Positions 1 through 4,698 of a stretch of DNA of 8,244 bases are shown piece after piece. A program made the translations under genes and the position numbers. Source of the stretch: Crenothrix polyspora (GTDB taxonomy: Bacteria; Pseudomonadota; Gammaproteobacteria; Methylococcales; Methylomonadaceae); assembly GCA_945903675.1 (NCBI GenBank), contig CAMDOP010000133.1:1-8244 (forward strand). The letters run 5' to 3'. The number at the start of each line of letters is the position of its first letter. Position 1 is the first letter of the stretch. A model generated the notes under the pieces. That model was not told where the DNA came from, searched no databases, and worked only from the letters and a program-made list of their open reading frames with translations.

Positions 1-86
1 ATGTTGGTCGCGCCAACTTCAAGGTTAAAAAGAGCGCCGGCAGTACGGGCGATAATAATTTGATTACTAACTAAGGTAAAGGCCAT
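1..86 (-). CDS. 5' end of an unidentified protein gene (partial)
   Basis: An open frame starts at the ATG read from 86 to 84 and runs off the left edge; 28 codons are visible. The product begins MAFTLVSNQIIIARTAGALF and continues NLEVGATN. The start is supported by an AGGA ribosome-binding site (reverse complement of tcct near 95-98) about 8 nt upstream. Base composition is more GC-rich than the centre of the window, as expected of a host gene outside the inserted element. I do not recognise the family: the short N-terminus has no signal peptide and no motif that would decide a function. It has the same orientation as the genes at 7811-8244, so these may have been neighbours before the island arrived (inference). 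Confidence 0.6.
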   Translation of the reverse strand, partial: MAFTLVSNQIIIARTAGALFNLEVGATN

Positions 87-122
87 GATTAATTCCTAAT
101 TAAGTTATAAGGTTTACAAAAT

Positions 123-140
123 ACTTTTTTGCAAAAAAGT
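123..140. repeat. perfect 18-bp palindrome upstream of the left-edge gene
   Basis: ACTTTTTTGCAAAAAAGT reads the same on both strands. It lies 37 bp upstream of the minus-strand start at 86. A possible -10 (TATAAC, about 104-109, minus strand) lies between it and that start, so it could be an operator for that gene. A rho-independent terminator is less likely, because there is almost no loop and the stem is AT-rich. Confidence 0.5.
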
Positions 141-330
141 CGAGTTTGAATGAATCAATTCTCGATCAAAGGCACGTTGAGCCATGCGCTTGATCCAACC
201 CTGATTCGCTCAAAGCGACGCTGTTTAGAGCCAGATCTGGTTGTGGGCTCCGGTTAATGTGTCAAGGAAAGTGCTTATACTGACTTTGAGGCTTGTTAGG
301 GCATCGATACCAGTAGTGTGCGAACAAGTT

Positions 331-385
331 TAGGCTGAAAGTATCTTATTGATCCTTAAAGACTTTATTTGATATTTTTAGTATC
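331..385. promoter_or_regulatory. two sites resembling the XRE/integrase operator
   Basis: GATATTTTTAGTATC at 371-385 matches 13 of 15 bases of GATACTTTCAGTATC in the XRE/integrase intergenic region (1267-1281). It also sits in a wider 8-bp inverted repeat (ATTTGATA at 367-374, TATCAAAT at 382-389). CTGAAAGTATC at 335-345 is an exact 11-bp match to the reverse complement of that operator. The two sites are 40 bp apart, near four helical turns. They may be extra binding sites of the XRE protein, or the remains of a second regulator/integrase promoter (inference). Confidence 0.4.
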
Positions 386-484
386 AAATATGGTATTTCT
401 ACACAGTTTCTACTTGCGTCAGAATTTCTACCAAAGAAATCCCAGCAACATCCCAAGTATATTTAATTAATTCAATAGGTTACG

Positions 485-520
485 CAAAAAAAGAGCCTAT
501 GTTTTTCTACATAGATTCTA
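485..520 (-). terminator. intrinsic terminator, minus strand, with no obvious gene
   Basis: On the minus strand a stem (CTATGT at 514-509 pairing with ACATAG at 502-497, extended outward to about 11 positions with one mismatch) is followed by CTC and a run of seven T. The loop is 6 nt. The nearest minus-strand gene upstream, the XRE regulator, already has its own terminator at 866-900. This one either backs that up or ends an unseen transcript. Confidence 0.55.
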
Positions 521-560
521 TTTACTTCAAGAACTGCTTTTTGGATAGATATGAGCGTAA

Positions 561-715
561 GCATTAGCGCTCAAAGGGGCGATTTGGTGGTTTTTTGTTT
601 TTTGTAGAGATATCTGATTGGCTTACAGACTTGTAGGGCGTGTTTAAGAGGTTTTTCTGTAAAAGATATAGCTTGGTTAAGACTATAGCGTTTATGTGGC
701 TTAGGTTTGATGGGT
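561..715 (+). repeat. decayed copy of a repeat also found inverted at 7630-7786
   Basis: Read on the plus strand, this segment aligns with the minus strand of 7786-7630. Conserved blocks include CATTAnCnCTCA, GGTGG followed by a T run, GTTTAAGAG, an AAAAGnTATAGC block, and TATGTnGnTTAnGGT. One frame shows FKRFFCKRYS where the right copy has FKRLYGKSYS, but stop codons interrupt it. It looks like a diverged, non-functional copy of the unit at the right end of the window. The alignment was made by eye. Confidence 0.45.
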
Positions 716-865
716 TTTGAGGATGAATTGTGAGATATGTCTTACCAATTTTTTATATAATCACCTTAAACGAATAGGGCTTAGCGGCTTACGGGCTGGA
801 TTCTTTGCCCAATTTCCGACTGTCCCTTTCGTAATGACGATGCTTTGAAGTGTTGATTGATGGCT

Positions 866-900
866 AAAAAAAGCAAAGCGAGATCGGCACTATGATCTCG
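866..900 (-). terminator. intrinsic terminator of the XRE regulator gene
   Basis: A hairpin with arms CGAGATC (879-885) and GATCTCG (894-900) and an 8-nt loop lies 28 bp beyond the stop of the minus-strand gene at 929-1249. On the minus strand it is followed by CTTTGC and seven T residues, which fits rho-independent termination. Confidence 0.75.
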
Positions 901-928
901 GTTACATATAAAGAACTAGTCTCTAAGG

Positions 929-1249
929 TTATGTGATTTTATTTTTTCTATCTATTCGTCTTTTACTGTCGTCTCTCAATCTAGCTAATGCGTTTTCTAA
1001 AGCAGGTTGATGTACATTAATCATCAAAGCATTTGGAGTCATTACATCCACAGCAACACCTAGTTCTCGTAGCACAGTAATTGCCTTCATATAGACATCT
1101 GCCCTCAATGGAGACTCAAGTGTTTCTACTCTAGCTAAGGTTATCTTAGATACGCCCAATATTTCTGAGAGTTCAAGCTGGCTAATGCCAAGTGCTGCCC
1201 TAGACATCCTAAGAGCAACTGCAATCTTTATATTTTCCACGTCGTTCAT
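929..1249 (-). CDS. XRE-family helix-turn-helix regulator
   Basis: The 106-aa product carries a typical XRE/Cro-type helix-turn-helix at about residues 12-65: R14-MSRAALGISQLELSEI-LGVSKITLARVE, with Q24 opening the first helix of the motif and SKITLARVE as the recognition helix. The rest is a short tail rich in charged residues (RDDSKRRIDRKNK), and no toxin partner lies beside it. It is divergent from the integrase across 93 bp that contain the inverted repeat GATACTTTCAGTATC, so it probably represses its own promoter and that of the integrase, as small XRE regulators of integrative elements often do (inference). The ribosome-binding site before ATG 1249 is weak. A terminator follows at 866-900. 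HipB-type antitoxin is an alternative, but there is no hipA-like gene. Confidence 0.85.
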   Translation of the reverse strand: MNDVENIKIAVALRMSRAALGISQLELSEILGVSKITLARVETLESPLRADVYMKAITVLRELGVAVDVMTPNALMINVHQPALENALARLRDDSKRRIDRKNKIT

Positions 1250-1266
1250 ATAAATAACTTAATTAT

Positions 1267-1281
1267 GATACTTTCAGTATC
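1267..1281. promoter_or_regulatory. inverted-repeat operator candidate between regulator and integrase
   Basis: GATAC-TTTCA-GTATC is a perfect 5-bp inverted repeat with a 5-nt spacer in the 93-bp divergent intergenic region, 18 bp from the XRE start. A site of this size suits a dimeric XRE repressor. A minus-strand -10-like TATCAT (1270-1265) overlaps it, so binding would block the regulator's own promoter. Related sites occur at 331-385. Confidence 0.55.
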
Positions 1282-1329
1282 CTAAATTGATATAAAAAGT
1301 TTATTATGGCACTATATACTCACTTACCA

Positions 1330-1336
1330 AGGAGAG
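1330..1336 (+). promoter_or_regulatory. ribosome-binding site of the integrase gene
   Basis: AAGGAGA lies 6 nt before the ATG at 1343 and fixes this start. Upstream are AT-rich -10-like sequences (TATATA at 1313-1318) and a TTGATA at 1287-1292, but their spacing of 20 is poor, so the promoter is uncertain. Confidence 0.75.
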
Positions 1337-1342
1337 CATATA

Positions 1343-2545
1343 ATGCCTAAAATTACACTTACCCAAGCCCTAGTGGACAATTTGACTTGCTCAGCAACTA
1401 AATCAAAGGAAGACTATTTTGACACAAAGACTACCGGTTTGTTAGTACAAGTATTAAATTCTGGTAGAAAAACATTTTATATTCGCTATCAAAACGAAAG
1501 AAAGAAAACAGTTCAAAAAAAACTTGTAAGCGCCTCATTTATAAAATTAGCTGAAGCCAGAGAACTTGCCATTAAATATCTAGCTCAAATCGCTATGGGC
1601 GAAGACCCCTTCTCAGCCAAAGCAGATTTAAAAAAAGTACCTACGGTTTATGACTTCATTACCAACAGCTATTTGCCTTTTGTGAAAACGTATAAACGCT
1701 CTTGGGAAACCGATGTATCTTTAATCAAGAACCATATCATGCCCAACTTTGGCAAAATGTATATGGATGAAGTGAGCAAAAGAGATGTTATCCAGTTTAT
1801 TTCTAGGCATGCCGTTACTCATAAGCCCGGCAGTGTTAACCGTGTAGTGATTATGTTGCGTTATATCTTTAATCTGTCCATTAGATGGGAAACACCAGGT
1901 ATTACTAAGAACCCAACTGCGGACATTCCATTACTTGAAGAAAATAACAAAAAGGAGCGATTCCTGACAGCAGAAGAAGCTAGAGCTTTGGTTGAACAAC
2001 TAAAGAACTCTGACAACAAGATGCTGCAATACATCATCCCTATGTTGATATTAACAGGTGCTAGGAAAAACGAGGTCTTGAAAGCTAAGTGGGAAGACTT
2101 TAATTTTGAACAGCGGGTTTGGCGCATACCAGTGAGTAAGTCAGGTAAGGCACGACATGTACCCATTTCTGATGGTGTGCAGTATCTATTGGAAGGTGTG
2201 CCACGACATGAAGATTGCGGCTATGTATTCGCCAACCCTAAGACCCTATTGCCTTATGTTAGTATCTTTGGGTCATGGAATACTGCTAGAAAAGCAGTTG
2301 GTTTAGCGGATGTAAGGATTCATGACTTGCGTCATAGCTTTGCTAGTTTCCTTGTAAACAGCGGCAGGAGTATCTATGAGGTACAGCGTATATTAGGACA
2401 TACCCAGATTAAAACGACTCAAAGGTATGCCCACTTAAGCCAAGATTCATTACTAGCAGCCGCAAATGAAATTTCTAAAGCCGTGCCTATTCTGATGTCC
2501 ATGCCTAATAGAGTGGTTGATGTACCTTTGATTCAGGTTGCTTAA
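1343..2545 (+). CDS. int: tyrosine-recombinase integrase (P4/DUF4102-like type)
   Basis: The 400-aa product is a full-length tyrosine integrase that would insert and excise the element at an att site. Residues 1-90 form an arm-type DNA-binding region (DYFDTKTTGLLVQV, TFYIRYQ). Residues 100-200 form the core-binding SAM-like domain. Residues 205-380 form the catalytic domain. The catalytic set is complete: R241 (LTGARKNE), K266 (SKSGK), H327 and R330 (HDLRH), H353 (LGHT) and nucleophile Y362 (QRYAHL). Start and ribosome-binding site are strong. The gene is divergent from the XRE regulator and convergent with the Rpn gene, which it overlaps by 4 bp. No adjacent tRNA was recognised, so the att site is unknown. 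The general class is certain; the exact integrase subfamily is inferred from the N-terminal fold pattern. Confidence 0.96.
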   Translation: MPKITLTQALVDNLTCSATKSKEDYFDTKTTGLLVQVLNSGRKTFYIRYQNERKKTVQKKLVSASFIKLAEARELAIKYLAQIAMGEDPFSAKADLKKVPTVYDFITNSYLPFVKTYKRSWETDVSLIKNHIMPNFGKMYMDEVSKRDVIQFISRHAVTHKPGSVNRVVIMLRYIFNLSIRWETPGITKNPTADIPLLEENNKKERFLTAEEARALVEQLKNSDNKMLQYIIPMLILTGARKNEVLKAKWEDFNFEQRVWRIPVSKSGKARHVPISDGVQYLLEGVPRHEDCGYVFANPKTLLPYVSIFGSWNTARKAVGLADVRIHDLRHSFASFLVNSGRSIYEVQRILGHTQIKTTQRYAHLSQDSLLAAANEISKAVPILMSMPNRVVDVPLIQVA

Positions 2546-3372
2546 TGTAGGTTGTTCTTTGCCAATAACGCCTTTAATTGTTCAAGTTCCATATCTTTTT
2601 CCTGAATAATCTTCAAGGCTGCTTGCTCTCGCAACACCGCTTCATTCTTGGCTTTACGTTCTTCATCTAATTCGTGCTGAATAGTCAGTTGTTCCCTTAG
2701 ATAATTCTGTCTCGCTTGGTAGGCATGATAGTCTTGATCTTTATCTGAAAATTGCTTTAATGTACTCATGGCTTGTCTCATCTCTGTAGTGGTCATCCAA
2801 TCTGGCAAATCAGTTTCATCATTCAACTGCTCACCCTCTTTGAAGAATCTTACCCATCTTTGTTGCTCATTTTCAACGTGCTGGGCGGTAAACTTTTGCA
2901 GCTCTAACAACCAAATGCCGCAGTGATTATTAAGTGTTCTGCCCTTGTTATCCCTGACTTTATAGGTATGAATATAATCAGTATCATCTTTAATTAAATT
3001 CTCTGCCAATAACCAGATAGAATAAGTCGGTCTTAATTGGTAATAACCTTCACCCTGCTGCAACTGTTGGCTATAAATATCTGCCCAGTTGTATAGGATA
3101 CGCTCAGGTAAATTGGCAAAGTTTACTAACTGGATTTCAATCTGGTAAATATTGCCGTTAATATCACGTGCCTTAACATCAACAATACTTAGCTTGTCTT
3201 CGAGATACTCCTTGTCATTGTAAGGGTTCAGGATATCAACACCCGCTAATGGGGCAGCTAAATCTGAGCCTATAATGGCATTCAGAAAATGCACCAACAG
3301 GTTACTATTATCCTCTGCGCCTAATAATGCCTTGAATACACAGTCAATTTTTGGATCTATTTGATGTTTCAT
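2542..3372 (-). CDS. Rpn-family PD-(D/E)XK nuclease (PDDEXK_2 putative transposase)
   Basis: The 276-aa product opens with the family signature (DPKIDCVFKALLG, LLVHFLNAI) and carries a PD-(D/E)XK core at about residues 45-125. D65 (SIVDVKA) and E79-x-Q81 (YQIEIQ) are the likely metal-binding active-site residues. Residues about 225-272 are charged and Leu-rich, a probable coiled coil. Family members have been called transposases or recombination-promoting nucleases; in E. coli some act as anti-phage nuclease toxins restrained by a C-terminal antitoxin made from an internal start (established for E. coli rpn genes). Here M193, M198 and M202 could start such a product, but none has a clear ribosome-binding site. 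The gene sits between integrase and small-ORF cluster, a cargo position. ATG 3372 lacks a Shine-Dalgarno sequence; see the promoter entry. Confidence 0.9.
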   Translation of the reverse strand: MKHQIDPKIDCVFKALLGAEDNSNLLVHFLNAIIGSDLAAPLAGVDILNPYNDKEYLEDKLSIVDVKARDINGNIYQIEIQLVNFANLPERILYNWADIYSQQLQQGEGYYQLRPTYSIWLLAENLIKDDTDYIHTYKVRDNKGRTLNNHCGIWLLELQKFTAQHVENEQQRWVRFFKEGEQLNDETDLPDWMTTTEMRQAMSTLKQFSDKDQDYHAYQARQNYLREQLTIQHELDEERKAKNEAVLREQAALKIIQEKDMELEQLKALLAKNNLH

Positions 3373-3377
3373 AAGCT

Positions 3378-3405
3378 ATTGTATCAATTACAGTTAAAAT
3401 GGCAA
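3378..3405 (-). promoter_or_regulatory. probable sigma70-type promoter of the Rpn gene, possibly leaderless
   Basis: On the minus strand TTGCCA (3405-3400), a 16-nt spacer and TACAAT (3383-3378) form a good promoter. Only 5 nt separate the -10 from the ATG at 3372, so transcription would begin at or next to the start codon. This agrees with the lack of a ribosome-binding site and suggests a leaderless mRNA. A second, upstream promoter is not excluded. Confidence 0.5.
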
Positions 3406-3471
3406 CAGGCTCTCACGCAATAGCTATTTACCCGACACTTGGCAAGCACACTCTATAATTATCCAATCTAG

Positions 3472-3513
3472 TTTTATACAAATTTTATACAGGGCATACA
3501 TGCACCATATAAT
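3472..3513 (+). promoter_or_regulatory. tandem 9-bp repeats and -10 element before the small-ORF cluster
   Basis: TTTTATACA occurs twice, at 3472-3480 and 3483-3491, with an 11-bp period of about one helical turn. A consensus TATAAT lies at 3508-3513. The second repeat covers the place where a -35 (TTATAC at 3485-3490, 17-nt spacing) would be. The repeats may be regulator-binding sites on the cluster's promoter. An earlier TATAAT at 3454-3459 has no -35 partner. Confidence 0.4.
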
Positions 3514-3689
3514 GTAATAGACTGGGCTGTATCAATCTTGTCTTAATAAAAGGACATGATATCTTTGCTAAATACTCTTATCCAAATTTAGCATGTAAAC
3601 TGAATGCGCTATCTATTAGAAACAAAATATCTGAAGCACAATTGGTAAGAGATATCTTAATGTTTCATATTGAACAATCTGGTTTATAG
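3513..3689 (+). pseudogene. small open frame without a usual start codon, upstream of the 82-aa gene
   Basis: A frame stays open for 58 codons from the stop at 3510-3512 and ends at TAG 3687-3689. Its last part, KISEAQLVRDILMFHIEQ, looks like the helical end of a small ribbon-helix-helix or similar regulator. The stop is part of TAGGAG, the ribosome-binding site of the next gene, an arrangement typical of truly co-translated genes. However, the first TTG is at 3642 and the first ATG at 3660. An ATG at 3556 with AGGA close by is in another frame and ends after 11 codons. The frame may therefore have a damaged 5' end (a frameshift near 3556-3600), use a rare start, or be chance in AT-rich DNA. 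Confidence 0.35.
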
Positions 3690-3698
3690 GAGTATCAA

Positions 3699-3947
3699 AT
3701 GTCCAATAGATTTACCGAAGAAGAAATTAGTAATCTACACTTACTTGGCAGAATGTTAGGTCAAACCAGAAGATTTGCTACATCTAATTTAAATAAAGCA
3801 GGAAAGAATCATCTATTTAAAATTTTAGATGCTGGGCATAACCTACCTGCAGCATTATTAAATCCTGAACATTATGATATTGCAGATGATATGGAGCACT
3901 TAAGGAAGCTTCTTGAAACAATGGATGATCCAAAGTTTATAGACTAA
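3699..3947 (+). CDS. hypothetical 82-aa protein
   Basis: The ATG at 3699 follows the ribosome-binding site TAGGAG (3687-3692) at a 6-nt distance, which fixes the start. The product is charged and mostly helical in appearance (FTEEEISNLHLLGRMLGQ near the start, DDMEHLRKLLETMDD near the end). It has no signal peptide, membrane segment or cysteine pair. I do not recognise a family. Its stop TAA overlaps by one base the ATG of the 40-aa gene that follows, so the two are probably translationally coupled and functionally linked. Its promoter is probably the one at 3472-3513. A role in a small regulator or toxin/antitoxin-like unit is possible but not shown. Confidence 0.75.
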   Translation: MSNRFTEEEISNLHLLGRMLGQTRRFATSNLNKAGKNHLFKILDAGHNLPAALLNPEHYDIADDMEHLRKLLETMDDPKFID

Positions 3948-4069
3948 TGAATGAAGATTTTGCTAGAACTGCAATCTGCCCAATATGTGGAATAGATGTT
4001 GTACTTGGTGATGCTTCTGTAGAGGTATCTGCAGAACTGCTAGAGGCATTGAATGAACATTATTTTTAA
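3947..4069 (+). CDS. 40-aa CPxCG (zinc-knuckle-like) protein
   Basis: The ATG at 3947-3949 shares its A with the stop TAA of the 82-aa gene. The frame runs 40 codons to TAA at 4067-4069. The product has a C11-P-I-C14-G knuckle followed by IDVVLGDAS and ends LLEALNEHYF; H38 could be a third metal ligand. This pattern (CPxCGID-V-GD followed by a helix and an aromatic-Phe end) matches small bacterial cytoplasmic proteins of unknown function that I recall as stand-alone proteins or C-terminal tails; this is recognition by pattern only. The good fit to a known-looking motif, the exact 1-bp overlap and the clean end make it a real gene despite its size. It may bind metal and stabilise or regulate the 82-aa partner (inference). 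Confidence 0.7.
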   Translation: MNEDFARTAICPICGIDVVLGDASVEVSAELLEALNEHYF

Positions 4070-4350
4070 ACTTGGTCTGGAACATGAATTTAGATAAAGA
4101 TTTGTAGGTTGCTAATTCAGTGTCTAGACTTATGTTTTAGAATTCTTGAAAATAAGATTGCTTCAAAAATATTGATTATTTTGTATGCAGATAATGAATG
4201 TATTAAAGGTTGCAAGAACTTCTGTACAGATCCTAATAATGTATTATTGTTACATCTAGTTAACTATCTATAATGCAATTTACAATATCTATCAGCATAT
4301 TCAAACATTTAATATTTAACAAGTTGCTGTTCACTCTCTACGTTCGTTCA
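4070..4350. other. AT-rich intergenic stretch after the small-gene cluster
   Basis: No supported gene was found. A plus-strand frame stays open from about 4096 to TAA 4271-4273, but it has no ATG, only a TTG without a ribosome-binding site, and resembles nothing I recognise. No terminator for the small-gene cluster is obvious. On the minus strand TTGTTAAATATTAAATG (about 4323-4307) resembles the TTGTTAAAT(A/G)T ends of the repeats at 4502-4652. Confidence 0.5.
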
Positions 4351-4401
4351 AAATTGCTGGCGGCACAGATTAAAGATATGTACGGAGGGTGTTAATTGCT
4401 G

Positions 4402-4491
4402 TTTGCGTCAAAAAGTCTCATATGTCTTATAATATATAGATATATTTAAATTCTGACACTCTATAGGAGATAACATACTTTTTGACGCAAA
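4402..4491. repeat. 15-bp perfect inverted repeat around a 60-bp AT-rich core
   Basis: TTTGCGTCAAAAAGT at 4402-4416 is the exact reverse complement of ACTTTTTGACGCAAA at 4477-4491. The core is extremely AT-rich and holds TATAAT at 4428-4433, 19 nt after TTGCGT (4403-4408), a weak promoter possibility. An AT-rich core between GC-containing arms would also suit DNA unwinding. Confidence 0.75.
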
Positions 4492-4501
4492 AACATTCAT
4501 C

Positions 4502-4550
4502 TTGTGAGCTTCGCTCACGTCCCGTAGGGACAAATTGAATATTGTTAAAT
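4502..4550. repeat. double-hairpin direct repeat, copy 1
   Basis: This 49-bp unit differs by one base from 4604-4652. It contains two back-to-back hairpins: GTGAGC-ttc-GCTCAC (4505-4519) and GTCCC-gta-GGGAC (4519-4531), which share a base, followed by an AT-rich tail TGAATATTGTTAAAT. The GC-rich hairpins stand out in the AT-rich surroundings. Confidence 0.8.
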
Positions 4551-4600
4551 ATGCTCTTAAAAGCAATTTAAATATTTAGAAAAGCATATTTAATAACATT
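4538..4600. repeat. 18-bp imperfect inverted repeat between the two double-hairpin units
   Basis: AATATTGTTAAATATGCT (4538-4555) pairs with AGCATATTTAATAACATT (4583-4600) at 16 of 18 positions, with a 27-bp spacer. It overlaps the tail of copy 1 of the double-hairpin repeat, so the spacer between the two copies can fold back on itself. Confidence 0.65.
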
Positions 4601-4603
4601 ATG

Positions 4604-4652
4604 TTGTGAGCTTCGCTCACGTCCCGTAGGGACAAAATGAATATTGTTAAAT
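4604..4652. repeat. double-hairpin direct repeat, copy 2
   Basis: This is the second copy of the 49-bp unit at 4502-4550, with a period of 102 bp and one mismatch (GACAAAATG against GACAAATTG). The two 5- to 6-bp GC-rich hairpins are fully conserved. Confidence 0.8.
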
Positions 4653-4698
4653 GTATTTTGTAGATTGAATTCTTTAATCTGAGCCGCCAACAATTTAA

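Larger units (their letters stand above)
87..863. other. 777-bp intergenic region without a convincing gene
   Basis: No open frame with a plausible start and ribosome-binding site was found on either strand. The stretch contains the palindrome at 123-140, a small hairpin TCGCT-caa-AGCGA at 206-218, a 10-bp palindrome CCAGATCTGG at 231-240, two operator-like sites at 331-385, a minus-strand terminator at 485-520, and a decayed repeat copy at about 561-715. The stretch 790-840, read on the minus strand, has a CGTCATTACG...GAATCCAG pattern that recalls dispersed palindromic repeats of proteobacteria but is too diverged to assign. The left boundary of the inserted element probably falls in this interval, but no att core could be picked out. 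Confidence 0.6.
4351..4696. repeat. 346-bp non-coding segment bounded by 26-bp inverted repeats
   Basis: The left arm at 4351-4376 (begins AAATTGCTGGCGGC) and the reverse complement of the right arm at 4671-4696 (begins AAATTGTTGGCGGC) agree at 24 of 26 positions. Inside are a second inverted repeat (4402-4491), a third (4538-4600) and two direct double-hairpin repeats. The right arm ends 2 bp from the stop codon of the primase-helicase gene. No open frame or clear target duplication is visible. It could be a replication origin or structured RNA of the element, or a MITE-like insertion. Confidence 0.75.

Noticed and set aside
929..1249. HipB-type antitoxin of a toxin-antitoxin pair
   Set aside because: No hipA-like or other toxin gene is adjacent; an element repressor divergent from int fits better.
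1861..2166. 101-codon minus-strand open frame
   Set aside because: It lies wholly inside the catalytic part of the integrase gene, has no ribosome-binding site, and its product is unlike any family; it is a shadow frame.
4096..4273. Open plus-strand frame ending LLLHLVNYL
   Set aside because: No ATG, only a TTG without a ribosome-binding site; a frame of this length is common by chance in such AT-rich DNA.
4402..4652. CRISPR array or retron msr/msd
   Set aside because: Only two direct repeats of 49 bp are present, with no regular spacers or cas genes; no reverse transcriptase gene is in the window.
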